In this document: positions 1 through 8,069 of the stretch, one piece after another
How the letters are laid out: the number at the start of each line of letters is the position of its first letter
Numbering within the stretch: the stretch's first letter is position 1
Translations under genes and position numbers: made by a program
Notes under the pieces: generated by a model
Database searches by the model: none
Told to the model about the DNA's origin: nothing
Seen by the model: the letters and a program-made list of their open reading frames with translations, nothing else
Source: an uncultured Bacteroidales bacterium
GTDB lineage: Bacteria > Bacteroidota > Bacteroidia > Bacteroidales > Paludibacteraceae
Length of the DNA stretch: 12,647 bases
Assembly: GCA_903873355.1 (NCBI GenBank)
Contig: CAIQOG010000341.1
Span: 1 to 12,647, forward strand
Direction: 5' to 3'

Positions 1-1179
1 GAATCGAATGATGATGAATCGGATGCTGAAAACGAATCATTGTTACCGCTAATGAAAGAAGGCGAAAAGCTGATTTCTGAAGAAATTGTTGCTCAGGAAC
101 GATTTTCGCAAAAACCGCCACGCTACGGTGAAGCCAGTCTGGTACGTAAACTCGAAGAACTGGGAATCGGTCGTCCATCGACTTATGCACCAACCATTTC
201 CACCATTCAGAACCGTACTTATGTGGAAAAAGGCGATAGGACAGCTGAAAAACGTGAATTTAATGTACTGAAACTGAAAGCCGGAAAAATATCCGATAAA
301 ATAAAAGAAGAAAATACCGGAGCTGAGAAATCAAAACTCTTCCCCACTGATATAGGTATGGTTGTGAACGACTTCCTGACCGAATATTTCCCTGATATCC
401 TGAACTATAACTTCACCGCTGAAGTTGAAAAAGAATTTGACCAGATTGCTGATGGCGAAATTCTTTGGACAAAATCGATTGACAAATTCTACAAAAAATT
501 CCATCCGGTGGTGGAAGATACGCTGAAGAATTCCGAACGTCAGGTGGGTGAACGAATTTTGGGAACTGATCCTGCAAGCGGTCGTCAGCTTTCGGTGAAG
601 CTGGGTAAATATGGACCGTTGGCTCAGATTGGTACAGCAGAGGAAGAAGAAAAACCACTTTTTGCTTCGCTTCGTAAAGACCAGTCGATTGAAAGTATTT
701 CGCTGGAAGATGCACTGGAATTGTTTAAACTACCACGTCAGATTGGTGAGTTTGAAGGAAAAGTAATGACGGTTGCAATTGGCCGTTTCGGACCATATAT
801 CCGACACGATGCAGCTTTCTATTCACTCCCGAAAACCGATGATCCAATGGAGGTCAGTACTGAACGCGCCATTGAAATAATCGAAGAAAAACGCGAATCC
901 GAGAAAAACAGAATTATAAAAACTTTGGGTGATAATAATGAAATTCAGGTGCTTAACGGTCGATTCGGACCATATTTCACCTGCGACAAAGTAAACTATA
1001 AGATTTTCCCTAAAGGAACTGATCCGGCAACTCTGACACTGGAAAGATGCCAGGAATTAATGGCTGCTCAGCCCGATGCAGGAGCAAAAAAGAAACCATT
1101 CGGACGGAAAGCAGCTGCAGCAAAAACAGAAACAAAACCAAAAGCCAAGGCAAAACCGAAATCAAAAGCAAAGAAATAG
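1..1179 (+). CDS. topA: DNA topoisomerase I (type IA), C-terminal part; 5' end outside window
   Basis: This enzyme relaxes negatively supercoiled DNA by transient single-strand cleavage. The frame is open from base 1, so the gene begins upstream and 392 residues are visible, roughly the C-terminal half of the protein. The hallmark RYGEASLVRKLEELGIGRPST, just after the left edge, is the conserved type IA segment that lies C-terminal to the active-site tyrosine; the tyrosine and Toprim domain are not in the window. From about residue 185 onward there are Toprim-associated C-terminal repeats, recognisable as GKYGPLAQIG, GRFGPYIRHD and GRFGPYFTCD. No CxxC zinc-ribbon pairs are seen. The protein ends in a lysine/alanine/proline-rich tail of about 35 residues, probably a nonspecific DNA-binding extension. 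A TTG or ATG inside the window could be mistaken for a start but is internal. The next gene follows after 63 bases with no terminator between, so co-transcription is possible. Confidence 0.96.
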   Translation, partial: ESNDDESDAENESLLPLMKEGEKLISEEIVAQERFSQKPPRYGEASLVRKLEELGIGRPSTYAPTISTIQNRTYVEKGDRTAEKREFNVLKLKAGKISDKIKEENTGAEKSKLFPTDIGMVVNDFLTEYFPDILNYNFTAEVEKEFDQIADGEILWTKSIDKFYKKFHPVVEDTLKNSERQVGERILGTDPASGRQLSVKLGKYGPLAQIGTAEEEEKPLFASLRKDQSIESISLEDALELFKLPRQIGEFEGKVMTVAIGRFGPYIRHDAAFYSLPKTDDPMEVSTERAIEIIEEKRESEKNRIIKTLGDNNEIQVLNGRFGPYFTCDKVNYKIFPKGTDPATLTLERCQELMAAQPDAGAKKKPFGRKAAAAKTETKPKAKAKPKSKAKK

Positions 1180-1242
1180 TTAATCGGCTAATTGGTTGAT
1201 TGGTTGTTAGAACACGAAACGCAGAACGTGAAACAAAAAATT

Positions 1243-2283
1243 ATGAAAAAGCTTTTATATTTATTGATAGTATTGGTTTTTAGCTTTGGAGCTAAAGCCC
1301 AAACGACATTTTCGCTCACCGAAGGACAATCGGCTATGGTTTATTCATTGCCGAAAACTGAATTCAGCATCGAAATTGAAACAGAGAGAACTACTCAGAA
1401 ACCGGGTGTTTTTTATCGTTACTCCGAACGTTATCTTGCTACAAACAAGGTTGTTACGGAGGAAAAAACAAATTATCGTTTGAAAAGCATAAAGGTAAAA
1501 GCCCATGCTATTGCCGATTCAAGCCGAACCTTTTCATTTATTCCTAATCAGTGTTTACAATCCTTTCATATCAATGTAAATGCACAGGGAATTCTGTGTG
1601 GTGTGAATGTGAACTGTGAACAGGAGAAAACAATTAATCCTGCCGTTGTTATTCCAACTAAAGAATCTGCAAAAACAGAACAGCTCTTGCCACTGGGAGA
1701 AGAATATATGCTGGCGGGTTCAGAAGCTAAATTAGCCGAAGGGGTTGCAAAACAAATTTACCGCGTTCGTGAAAGACGATTGAGTTTGCTGACTGCTGAT
1801 GTTGATAAGTTGCCTGCCGATGGTGATTCGTTTAAAACCATGATGGAAGGGTTGAACAAACTGGAACGTGAACTGACCGAACTTTTCATTGGTAAAACCA
1901 GTACTGATACCCAGACTCAAACAATCAGCTTAGTTCCTTCGAAAGCGCTGAATAATCAGGTTTTATTCCGTCTTTCAGCGTTGAAGGGAATTGTATCGGC
2001 TGATGATTTAAGCGGTGTGCCTTTCTATATCAATGTATTACCAGCCAACGTTACAGTCAATCCTGCCGACCCGAAAGCAAGACCTGAAAAAACTGCACTT
2101 TTATATGTTCTTCCGGCGACTACACAACTCACAATTGGTGATGGAATTAACACCTTGTACAATAACGTATTTTTAGTTCCGCAATTTGGGAAAACGATTC
2201 CTTTGCCCGAAAGTTTCTTTCACAAAAAAGGGATGAAACTTCACATAGATTGCCAAACAGGACGATTGCTAAATATCGAATAA
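1243..2283 (+). CDS. Secreted DUF4831-like protein of unknown function
   Basis: The 346-residue protein starts with an export signal: MKK, a hydrophobic stretch (residues 4-16) and a likely cleavage AKA|Q after residue 19. This supports the ATG at 1243 rather than an in-frame start at 1192, which would put about 17 charged and polar residues in front of the signal. The mature part is a beta-rich soluble domain with no membrane segments and no catalytic motif that I recognise. Segments such as GQSAMVYSLPKTEF, FYRYSERYL and the YMLAGSEAKLAEGVAKQIYRVRERR helix resemble the DUF4831 family of Bacteroidota, which has no established role. A TonB-type or enzymatic function is not supported. It probably acts in the periplasm or at the outer membrane. 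It follows topA closely and is closed by a strong terminator, so the two may share transcripts. The family call is from memory of these motifs. Confidence 0.8.
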   Translation: MKKLLYLLIVLVFSFGAKAQTTFSLTEGQSAMVYSLPKTEFSIEIETERTTQKPGVFYRYSERYLATNKVVTEEKTNYRLKSIKVKAHAIADSSRTFSFIPNQCLQSFHINVNAQGILCGVNVNCEQEKTINPAVVIPTKESAKTEQLLPLGEEYMLAGSEAKLAEGVAKQIYRVRERRLSLLTADVDKLPADGDSFKTMMEGLNKLERELTELFIGKTSTDTQTQTISLVPSKALNNQVLFRLSALKGIVSADDLSGVPFYINVLPANVTVNPADPKARPEKTALLYVLPATTQLTIGDGINTLYNNVFLVPQFGKTIPLPESFFHKKGMKLHIDCQTGRLLNIE

Positions 2284-2306
2284 CTCTATTTCTTATCCCT
2301 AAACTT

Positions 2307-2350
2307 AAACAGCATTATCTTTACAATGAAGATAATGCTGTTTTGTTTTT
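2307..2350 (+). terminator. Rho-independent terminator after the DUF4831-like gene
   Basis: A perfect 15-bp stem (AAACAGCATTATCTT at 2307-2321 with its complement at 2329-2343) encloses a 7-nt loop and is followed by TGTTTTT. It lies 24 bases after the stop codon and separates the topA/DUF4831 unit from the pectinesterase gene. Confidence 0.9.
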
Positions 2351-2414
2351 GCCAAACTGTTGATTTGTCCACTTTATACGCCAATAATTGAACATGTGTT
2401 TCCCAAGACTAACT

Positions 2415-2422
2415 TACTTTTG
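2415..2422 (+). promoter_or_regulatory. Candidate Bacteroidota -7 element of the pectinesterase gene
   Basis: TACTTTTG matches the Bacteroidota -7 consensus TAnnTTTG and lies 32 bases before the ATG at 2454. No TTTG-type -33 element sits at the usual 17-23 base spacing; the nearest ATTG (2387-2390) is 24 bases away. The promoter is therefore plausible but incomplete, which could mean activator dependence. Confidence 0.45.
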
Positions 2423-2453
2423 CATAAATTACAAATCCTTAAAATGACTTATT

Positions 2454-5400
2454 ATGAAAAAACATGTACTCGTTTTAATTGCAGGGTTATTATTTTCAAA
2501 TTTTGTTTCAACATTATATGCTGTTACTTATTCTGCGGTGGCATCATGGCCATTGGTTCTTTCAGCAACTTCAACTGCCGCAGCAACCACTACAGGACAG
2601 GTTGATGCTGTTGCAGAAACTTTAGGTGGAACACTTATTCTGGGTTCAGGTCCGACGGCAAGTATTGGTTCACCGGCAATGACTTTTCAACGATTGAAAG
2701 AAAGTGCTAGTGCAGGTTGGCCTGCAGAGACAGCCTATAATACAAATCGCTATGTGCAATTCTCATGCGGCCCCAAAGTAGGTGGTGTATTAATGGTTGA
2801 TACAGTTTCGGTTACAATTGGTTCATCGGGAGGTACTTCTGTGCTGAAAGCTGATCTCTATTATTCAACAGATCCAACTTTTGCTACTTCTACTCATTTA
2901 GGATCAACCATTACACTTGGTAATGCCACTTATACGAGAGTGAAATTTTCAACACTTGGAGTTATTCTTAACGCTGGTCAGTCCATTTATGTCAGAATTT
3001 ACCCCTGGAATTCTTCATCTGCAGCAATCACTGGGAAATACCTTGCTATTTTAAATATGGCTATCGGAGGCTCAACTGAACCTGTTCCTGTTTCTTCATC
3101 CATCTTATGGCCATGCCTTACAGATATTACATCCACTGTTACAACCGGAACAATTAAATCCGGCGGTGCAACCACACTCAGCAATTTATTAAACTACGGA
3201 AATTTGACCTATAATGGAATTTCTGCAAAATCTGTTTACACCGGTTCTGTCTGGAGTGCCGAAACTGCTCCTGTCGAAGGTCGTTATATTCAATTTGCAG
3301 CAGCGCCAAAATCTGGTGGAGTACTGGTGGTTGACAGCGTTCGAATGAAACTTGCTGCCTGGTCTACAAGTGATTTCCGCGTTTCGGTATTTTATTCAAA
3401 CGATCCGGCATTTCCGCTTGCAACAGGTACAAAACTGGGAAATGATATCATCGTTCCAAATGGAAGTTTCTCAAAAACTCTTATTGCACTAAGTACAAAC
3501 AATACATTTAACAGCGGAGAGACCATGTATCTTCGCTTGTATCCATATCATATAACCACTACAGGCGACCAGAATAAACTGGTTGGTCTGGATAGTATTG
3601 CCGTATTTGGAAAAGTGACCGGAGTAACTGCTGATCCTCCAACAATCTCAACAACTGCTGTAACTGAGATTTCAACAACATTCGCAACTACAGGAGGAAA
3701 TGTATCTTCTGATGGTGGAGCAGCTGTTACTGAACGTGGGATTGTTTTCAGCACAACTTCCAGCACTCCGACCATAGCAGACACTAAAGTTCAAACGGGT
3801 ACAGGTTCGGGTATTTTCACAACTCAATTAAGCGGTTTGAATGCCGGAACGATTTATTATGCCAGAGCGTATGCAACAAATACAGCCGGAACTTCGTATG
3901 GAAGTGTTCTCACTTTCACAACTATGGTTGCGTTGACTGTTCCGGTTGTCTCAACTACCATTGTGTCATCTGTTTTAGCTATTACAGCTAATAGTGGTGG
4001 AAATGTGACGGATTGGGGTGGATCAACAGTTTCTGCACGTGGTATTTGCTGGAGTACATCTCCTTCACCAACAATTGCAAATTCAGTTACTACTAATGGA
4101 AAAGGTATCGGTTCATATACCTGTTCGTTCTGTTCGCTATCGCCTTCAACAACCTATTATGTAAGAGCATTTGCAACGAATGATACAGGTACAGGCTATG
4201 GAGCAGAACTCACCTTTAGCACACAGGCAACAGCTCCGGATGTTGAAAAAACAGTAAATAAAGATGGGTCAGGCGATTACACTACTATTCAGGCGGCGTT
4301 TACTGCTGTGCCTGATAATTATCCCGGTCGCTGGATAATTCATGTGAAACCGGGAACTTATTATGAAAAATGTACATTGGCCTCCACAAAATCAAATGTT
4401 TTTCTGATTGGTGAAGATCCTGCTACTACTATTATTACCTACAATGCCTACGCCGGTCAGAGCAATGGAGCAGGTGGGACATGGGGTACAAATAACTGTT
4501 TCAGTGTGGCAATTGATGCCAGTGATTTCCTTGCTCAAAATATCACATTCCAAAATACAATTAAAAACGATGGAACAACCGGCTCGGGAGCAGAACAGGC
4601 TGTGGCTTTACGCACCAAAGGCGACCGTCAGCAATATTATAATTGCCGTCTGTTGGGCTATCAGGATACCTACTACACAAACAGCAACGGGCGTATTTAC
4701 ATGAATAAATGTTATATTGAAGGTAGCGTTGACTTTATATTTGGCAATGGAGTTATGGTGTTGGATAGCTGCACCACCTATGAAAACAGAGATGGTGGTG
4801 TGGTTTGCGCACCTAATACAGATGCAGCGTCAGCATTCGGATATGTTTTTATGAATTGCACGCTTTCCTCGCTTCCATCCGGAACTGTTGGATTTAATAA
4901 TGTCGCCATGTCAAGTTTCTATCTTGGTCGTCCATGGCAAAACAATCCCAAAGCCGCATTTATAAAATGTGTGGAACCTTCTACCTTAAATGCAGGTGGT
5001 TGGACAGCCATGACAACAGCGTTAAGTCCTAAATTTTATGAGTATAAATGTACAGGTGCAGGTTCAGCATTTGGCAGTCGTTCAACCAATGTTGATTATC
5101 CCGGACTTCAGCTGACAGATGCTCAGGCACTTAATTTCACGATCAGCAACATTTTTGCGCACACCACAAATTCTGCTTTTGCCTGTGATTGGATGCCCGC
5201 TGCTTATGTAGCTCCAAATCATACAAAAGTAGAAAGTATCGGAGCAGATGCTGTAAGTTTATTAGGTCAAAACAGTCCGAATCCGTTGGAAACTTCAACA
5301 ATTATTCAATATACTGTTCCTAATGCCGGTATGGTTACTCTCAAAGTTACAAATCTGTTGGGAGCAACAGTTGTAACATTGGAAAATGATTTCAAACACG

Positions 5401-5510
5401 CAGGAAGCTATGAAGTAAAACTGAATCGTCAAAATCTGACCAGCGGTGTCTACTTCTATACACTGGAAACAGCTACTATCAGACAAACGAAGAAATTATC
5501 CGTAAAATAG
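2454..5510 (+). CDS. Multidomain secreted pectinesterase (pectin methylesterase, CE8) with T9SS sorting domain
   Basis: The catalytic domain hydrolyses methyl esters of homogalacturonan, opening pectin to lyases and hydrolases. The 1018 residues divide as follows: signal peptide 1-23 (LYA|V); two related beta-sandwich-like modules at about 24-205 and 211-390, sharing RYVQF/RYIQF, PKxGGVLxVDxV, YYSTDPTF/FYSNDPAF and GQSIYVRIYPW/GETMYLRLYPY; two fibronectin-III-like repeats at about 394-490 and 495-590 with TIYYARAYATNTAGTSYG-type signatures; the pectinesterase beta-helix at about 596-915; and a Por sorting domain at 935-1018 (SPNPLETST, SGVYFYTLE, KKLSVK). The family's catalytic set is complete: Q715 in EQAVALR, Q737-D738 in YQDTYY, D760 in GSVDFIFG, and R826/W828 in LGRPW. 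The Asp-Asp and Asp-Arg spacings (22 and 66) are close to those of enterobacterial enzymes. The sorting domain implies type IX export and attachment to, or release from, the cell surface. It stands alone here, not in a visible polysaccharide utilisation locus. Confidence 0.95.
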   Translation: MKKHVLVLIAGLLFSNFVSTLYAVTYSAVASWPLVLSATSTAAATTTGQVDAVAETLGGTLILGSGPTASIGSPAMTFQRLKESASAGWPAETAYNTNRYVQFSCGPKVGGVLMVDTVSVTIGSSGGTSVLKADLYYSTDPTFATSTHLGSTITLGNATYTRVKFSTLGVILNAGQSIYVRIYPWNSSSAAITGKYLAILNMAIGGSTEPVPVSSSILWPCLTDITSTVTTGTIKSGGATTLSNLLNYGNLTYNGISAKSVYTGSVWSAETAPVEGRYIQFAAAPKSGGVLVVDSVRMKLAAWSTSDFRVSVFYSNDPAFPLATGTKLGNDIIVPNGSFSKTLIALSTNNTFNSGETMYLRLYPYHITTTGDQNKLVGLDSIAVFGKVTGVTADPPTISTTAVTEISTTFATTGGNVSSDGGAAVTERGIVFSTTSSTPTIADTKVQTGTGSGIFTTQLSGLNAGTIYYARAYATNTAGTSYGSVLTFTTMVALTVPVVSTTIVSSVLAITANSGGNVTDWGGSTVSARGICWSTSPSPTIANSVTTNGKGIGSYTCSFCSLSPSTTYYVRAFATNDTGTGYGAELTFSTQATAPDVEKTVNKDGSGDYTTIQAAFTAVPDNYPGRWIIHVKPGTYYEKCTLASTKSNVFLIGEDPATTIITYNAYAGQSNGAGGTWGTNNCFSVAIDASDFLAQNITFQNTIKNDGTTGSGAEQAVALRTKGDRQQYYNCRLLGYQDTYYTNSNGRIYMNKCYIEGSVDFIFGNGVMVLDSCTTYENRDGGVVCAPNTDAASAFGYVFMNCTLSSLPSGTVGFNNVAMSSFYLGRPWQNNPKAAFIKCVEPSTLNAGGWTAMTTALSPKFYEYKCTGAGSAFGSRSTNVDYPGLQLTDAQALNFTISNIFAHTTNSAFACDWMPAAYVAPNHTKVESIGADAVSLLGQNSPNPLETSTIIQYTVPNAGMVTLKVTNLLGATVVTLENDFKHAGSYEVKLNRQNLTSGVYFYTLETATIRQTKKLSVK

Positions 5511-5526
5511 ATTGGATAATTCTCTG

Positions 5527-5580
5527 ATAAAACAAGCAGGCGATATTTCTATTATTAGGAATATCACCTGCTTGTTTTAT
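5527..5580. terminator. Bidirectional terminator between convergent genes
   Basis: A long near-perfect inverted repeat (5527-5549 with 5558-5580) is bounded by ATAAAAC on one side and GTTTTAT on the other, with only one internal mismatch and one near the loop. It lies 16 bases after the pectinesterase stop and 11 bases beyond the lipid-kinase stop on the other strand. It can give a G+C-rich stem followed by a T-rich tail on either strand. Confidence 0.85.
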
Positions 5581-5591
5581 TAATCTAAATT

Positions 5592-6476
5592 TCAATACCG
5601 CTTCTTTACCAATACTTTTAATCCGTCGGCCACCGTTTGGATATGAATTTCTTTTCCTTCTTCGTAAGGTTCGCCATCGTAGTGAAATGGTCCTGATTCT
5701 TCGCGTTGAAGTACGATTGATTTGGCGCGCAATGAAGTCATAAACAAATCTTTGTCGATATTCTTTGCAAAAAGATTCAATGCCAGTGTTGGTATAGCAA
5801 TTACCGGAAAATTACTCATAATGGAAATGTCGATTTGACCATCCTGAACACTTGCCTGTGGTGCAATGTACGCATTATTTCCCCATTGTGAGGCGTTTGC
5901 AAATGTCAATACAAAAGCTTTAGCATTCAAATCAATGCCTTCACCCAATAAATGATAGTTTTGCGATTTATAACTAAAATAGCCGGTGAGAATTTTTTCG
6001 AGATAACTCATTATGCCCCGTTTATGACCCTTCGCAAATTCAGTGCTAACATATGCGTCGAAACCGGTTCCACAAGTGCAAAAAAACGGACGTTCATTGA
6101 CTAATCCATAATCCATTAGAATCGGTTCAGAATGATTTAATTGCAGAATGGCTTTTCGCAAACTCATAGGAATGCCTAAATGCCGCGCCAGACCATTTCC
6201 CGATCCGATTGGAATAATACCCAGTGAAGAATCGGTATGTATCAGCGAACGGGCAACTTCATTTACTGTCCCATCGCCACCTACAGCCACTACAATATGA
6301 AAACCCTTCTCTACAAAGTCTTTTGCCAATTCAGTTCCATGTCCACGATACTTCGTGAAAACAACCTCCGGTGATTCAAAGCTTTGGTCTAATCCGGCTT
6401 TTATCAAACCGGGGAGATCAGCTTTTCTTTCGGTTCCGGAAATCGGGTTAATTATGAATGCAATTTTCTTTGGCAT
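5592..6476 (-). CDS. Diacylglycerol/sphingosine kinase family lipid kinase (YegS/DagK type)
   Basis: The 294-residue protein belongs to the soluble lipid-kinase family that phosphorylates diacylglycerol, sphingoid bases or related lipids with ATP at the membrane surface. The N-terminal nucleotide-binding domain shows NPISG (residues 10-14), the glycine-rich GGDGTVNEV (66-74) and GSGNGLAR (91-98). The C-terminal beta-sandwich contains GTGFDAYVSTEFAK and a late GPFHYDGEPYE motif, as in DagK/YegS proteins. Length is normal for the family. I place the start at the ATG at 6476; a TTG codon directly upstream is less likely. No Shine-Dalgarno sequence is visible, as is usual in this phylum. The substrate cannot be read from sequence; Bacteroidales make sphingolipids, so a sphingoid or ceramide-type substrate is as possible as diacylglycerol. 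It is transcribed divergently from rnr and convergently with the pectinesterase gene. Confidence 0.93.
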   Translation of the reverse strand: MPKKIAFIINPISGTERKADLPGLIKAGLDQSFESPEVVFTKYRGHGTELAKDFVEKGFHIVVAVGGDGTVNEVARSLIHTDSSLGIIPIGSGNGLARHLGIPMSLRKAILQLNHSEPILMDYGLVNERPFFCTCGTGFDAYVSTEFAKGHKRGIMSYLEKILTGYFSYKSQNYHLLGEGIDLNAKAFVLTFANASQWGNNAYIAPQASVQDGQIDISIMSNFPVIAIPTLALNLFAKNIDKDLFMTSLRAKSIVLQREESGPFHYDGEPYEEGKEIHIQTVADGLKVLVKKRY

Positions 6477-6497
6477 CAAATAGAATTTATTGGTTTG

Positions 6498-6505
6498 CGA
6501 AAGTA
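6498..6505 (-). promoter_or_regulatory. Candidate -7 element of the lipid-kinase gene
   Basis: On the minus strand TACTTTCG (one mismatch to TAnnTTTG) lies 21 bases before the ATG, with a TTTT 19 bases further upstream (6525-6528) in place of the -33 TTTG. The placement fits but the match is imperfect. Confidence 0.35.
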
Positions 6506-6577
6506 CAAATATTTTGTTGATAATAAAAAATGAACAACCTTAATTAAATTGAAACTAATCATATCAATGGTTTGTTG

Positions 6578-6585
6578 TATCTTTG
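6578..6585 (+). promoter_or_regulatory. Candidate -7 element of rnr
   Basis: TATCTTTG is an exact match to TAnnTTTG and is followed by a leader of about 100 bases before the rnr ATG at 6690. No good TTTG lies at 17-23 bases upstream. The leader carries three short related repeats (see 6615-6667). Confidence 0.45.
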
Positions 6586-6614
6586 TGAATGAGTTTGTAA
6601 AGTTTCAAAGCATA

Positions 6615-6667
6615 AAGTTTATGAAGTCTTGCATTATAACTTTATGAACTTTTCACTTTATAAACTT
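6615..6667. repeat. Three copies of a 13-base repeat in the rnr leader, one inverted
   Basis: ACTTTATGAACTT (6639-6651) and ACTTTATAAACTT (6655-6667) are direct copies. AAGTTTATGAAGT (6615-6627) is an inverted copy, whose complement is ACTTCATAAACTT. Each is itself partly palindromic, so the stretch can form alternative hairpins just upstream of rnr. Function unknown; it may be a degenerate intergenic repeat. Confidence 0.5.
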
Positions 6668-6689
6668 CCCAATCTTTAACTAGAATCCC

Positions 6690-8069
6690 ATGTCCAGAAA
6701 ACGCAAAAAATCAGGTGGAAGTACCAAAATGAATAAAAAAGAACTGGTACGAAATATCATCAATGTGTTCAACGAGAATGCCGAGAAAACATTCAATTAC
6801 AAGCAAATATCCACTTTGCTCGAAATCAAATCAGAATCACAACGGGTTTTTATCAATCAGTTGTTGTACGAATTGTTGGATGAAGATTTTCTGGTAGAGA
6901 TTTCCCGCGGAAAGTTCAAAGTCAATTCACGTGGTGGATACATCGAAGGCGTTATCGACCGTCAGGGTGTGAAAACTTACCTGATTCCAGACGATGGAGG
7001 CGAACCTGTATTTATCCCTGAGCGGAAAACAAATCATGCGTTTCTGAACGACCGTGTAAAAGTATTTCTGTATGCCCATCGCAAGGGACAAATGCTGGAA
7101 GGAGAAGTGGTAGAAATCACCAAACGTGCCAAAGATACCTTTGTTGGTATTCTGGAAGTTTCGGAAAATTTTGCATTTCTCATTTCTGATAATAAGGTAC
7201 TTACAAACGATATCTTCATCCCTAAAAGTAAACTGAACGGAGGTAAAAACGGACAAAAAGCGGTTGTAAAATTACTGGAATGGGAACCAAACCTAAAAAA
7301 TCCTGTTGGCGAAGTAATTGATGTGTTGGGCGATAAAGGCGATAATAATACTGAAATGCACGCCATACTCGCTGAATTTGGGTTGCCATACAAATATCCG
7401 GCTGAAGTGGAAGCTGCTGCCGATAAAATTGATGCCGGTATAACACCGGCTGAAATTGCAAAACGCATCGATATGCGGGATGTGGTTACTTTTACCATCG
7501 ACCCGCGCGATGCCAAAGACTTTGACGATGCGCTTTCGCTCCGAAAACTAAACAATGGACTATGGGAAGTGGGTGTTCATATAGCCGATGTGACGTATTA
7601 CGTACGCCCTGACAGCATTATCGAGCAGGAGGCACTCAATCGTGCCACTTCAGTTTATCTGGTCGACAGAACGATTCCTATGCTGCCTGAACATTTATCT
7701 AATGGTATTTGCTCTCTCCGTCCAAACGAAGAAAAGCTGACTTATTCCGTTATTTTTCAACTAAACGACAAGGCTGAAATACAACATTACGAGATTGCCA
7801 AAACGGTAACTTGCAGCAATCGCCGCTTCACTTACGAGGAAGCTCAGGCAGTGATAGAAACCGGCGAAGGTGATTATCGCGACGAAATTCTGACCCTTGA
7901 CCGACTGGCAAAAATCCTCCGTCAGAAACGTTTCGATAGTGGTGCCATTGCTTTTGATCGTGTTGAAGTACGCTTCGAAATTGACGAAAAAGGGAAACCG
8001 GTTTGTATTTTTCAAGGAGCAGAAAGACTCCAACAAACTGATAGAGGAATTTATGTTGCTGGCCAATAA
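6690..8069 (+). CDS. rnr: Ribonuclease R, N-terminal fragment (frame 1 of the split gene)
   Basis: This 459-codon frame encodes a basic N-terminus (MSRKRKKSGGS), a winged-helix RNase R domain at about 14-72, two cold-shock-like OB folds at about 80-230, and the first part of the RNB nuclease domain from about 260. The metal-binding aspartates are all present: D271, D277, D279 and D280 in the TFTIDPRDAKDFDDA motif. The last roughly 18 residues, after VCIF, are out of the true frame. Without the remaining RNB half and the S1 domain, this fragment alone is not expected to be a normal nuclease. The ATG at 6690 is preferred over the internal ATG at 6729 because it includes the basic leader, but the internal one cannot be excluded. 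Confidence 0.85.
   Translation: MSRKRKKSGGSTKMNKKELVRNIINVFNENAEKTFNYKQISTLLEIKSESQRVFINQLLYELLDEDFLVEISRGKFKVNSRGGYIEGVIDRQGVKTYLIPDDGGEPVFIPERKTNHAFLNDRVKVFLYAHRKGQMLEGEVVEITKRAKDTFVGILEVSENFAFLISDNKVLTNDIFIPKSKLNGGKNGQKAVVKLLEWEPNLKNPVGEVIDVLGDKGDNNTEMHAILAEFGLPYKYPAEVEAAADKIDAGITPAEIAKRIDMRDVVTFTIDPRDAKDFDDALSLRKLNNGLWEVGVHIADVTYYVRPDSIIEQEALNRATSVYLVDRTIPMLPEHLSNGICSLRPNEEKLTYSVIFQLNDKAEIQHYEIAKTVTCSNRRFTYEEAQAVIETGEGDYRDEILTLDRLAKILRQKRFDSGAIAFDRVEVRFEIDEKGKPVCIFQGAERLQQTDRGIYVAGQ

Noticed and set aside
1192..1242. Earlier start of the DUF4831-like gene at 1192
   Set aside because: It would add charged residues ahead of a clear signal peptide starting at the ATG at 1243; the first ATG-like codon is only 13 bases after the topA stop.
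2360..2605. Plus-strand 81-codon ORF overlapping the pectinesterase start
   Set aside because: It overlaps the signal peptide and promoter region of the pectinesterase, has Cys-rich unstructured content, and resembles no family.
7034..7555. Minus-strand ORF of 173 codons inside rnr
   Set aside because: It lies wholly opposite the conserved OB-fold and RNB coding of rnr, its translation is low-complexity Ser-rich, and no family resemblance is seen. The same applies to the other antisense ORFs within rnr.
8003..8020. Programmed ribosomal frameshifting in rnr
   Set aside because: The shift needed is +1 or -2. The site has no stop codon or rare-codon pause as in prfB, and no X-XXY-YYZ -1 heptamer in the right frame. 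RNase R is not known to use recoding.
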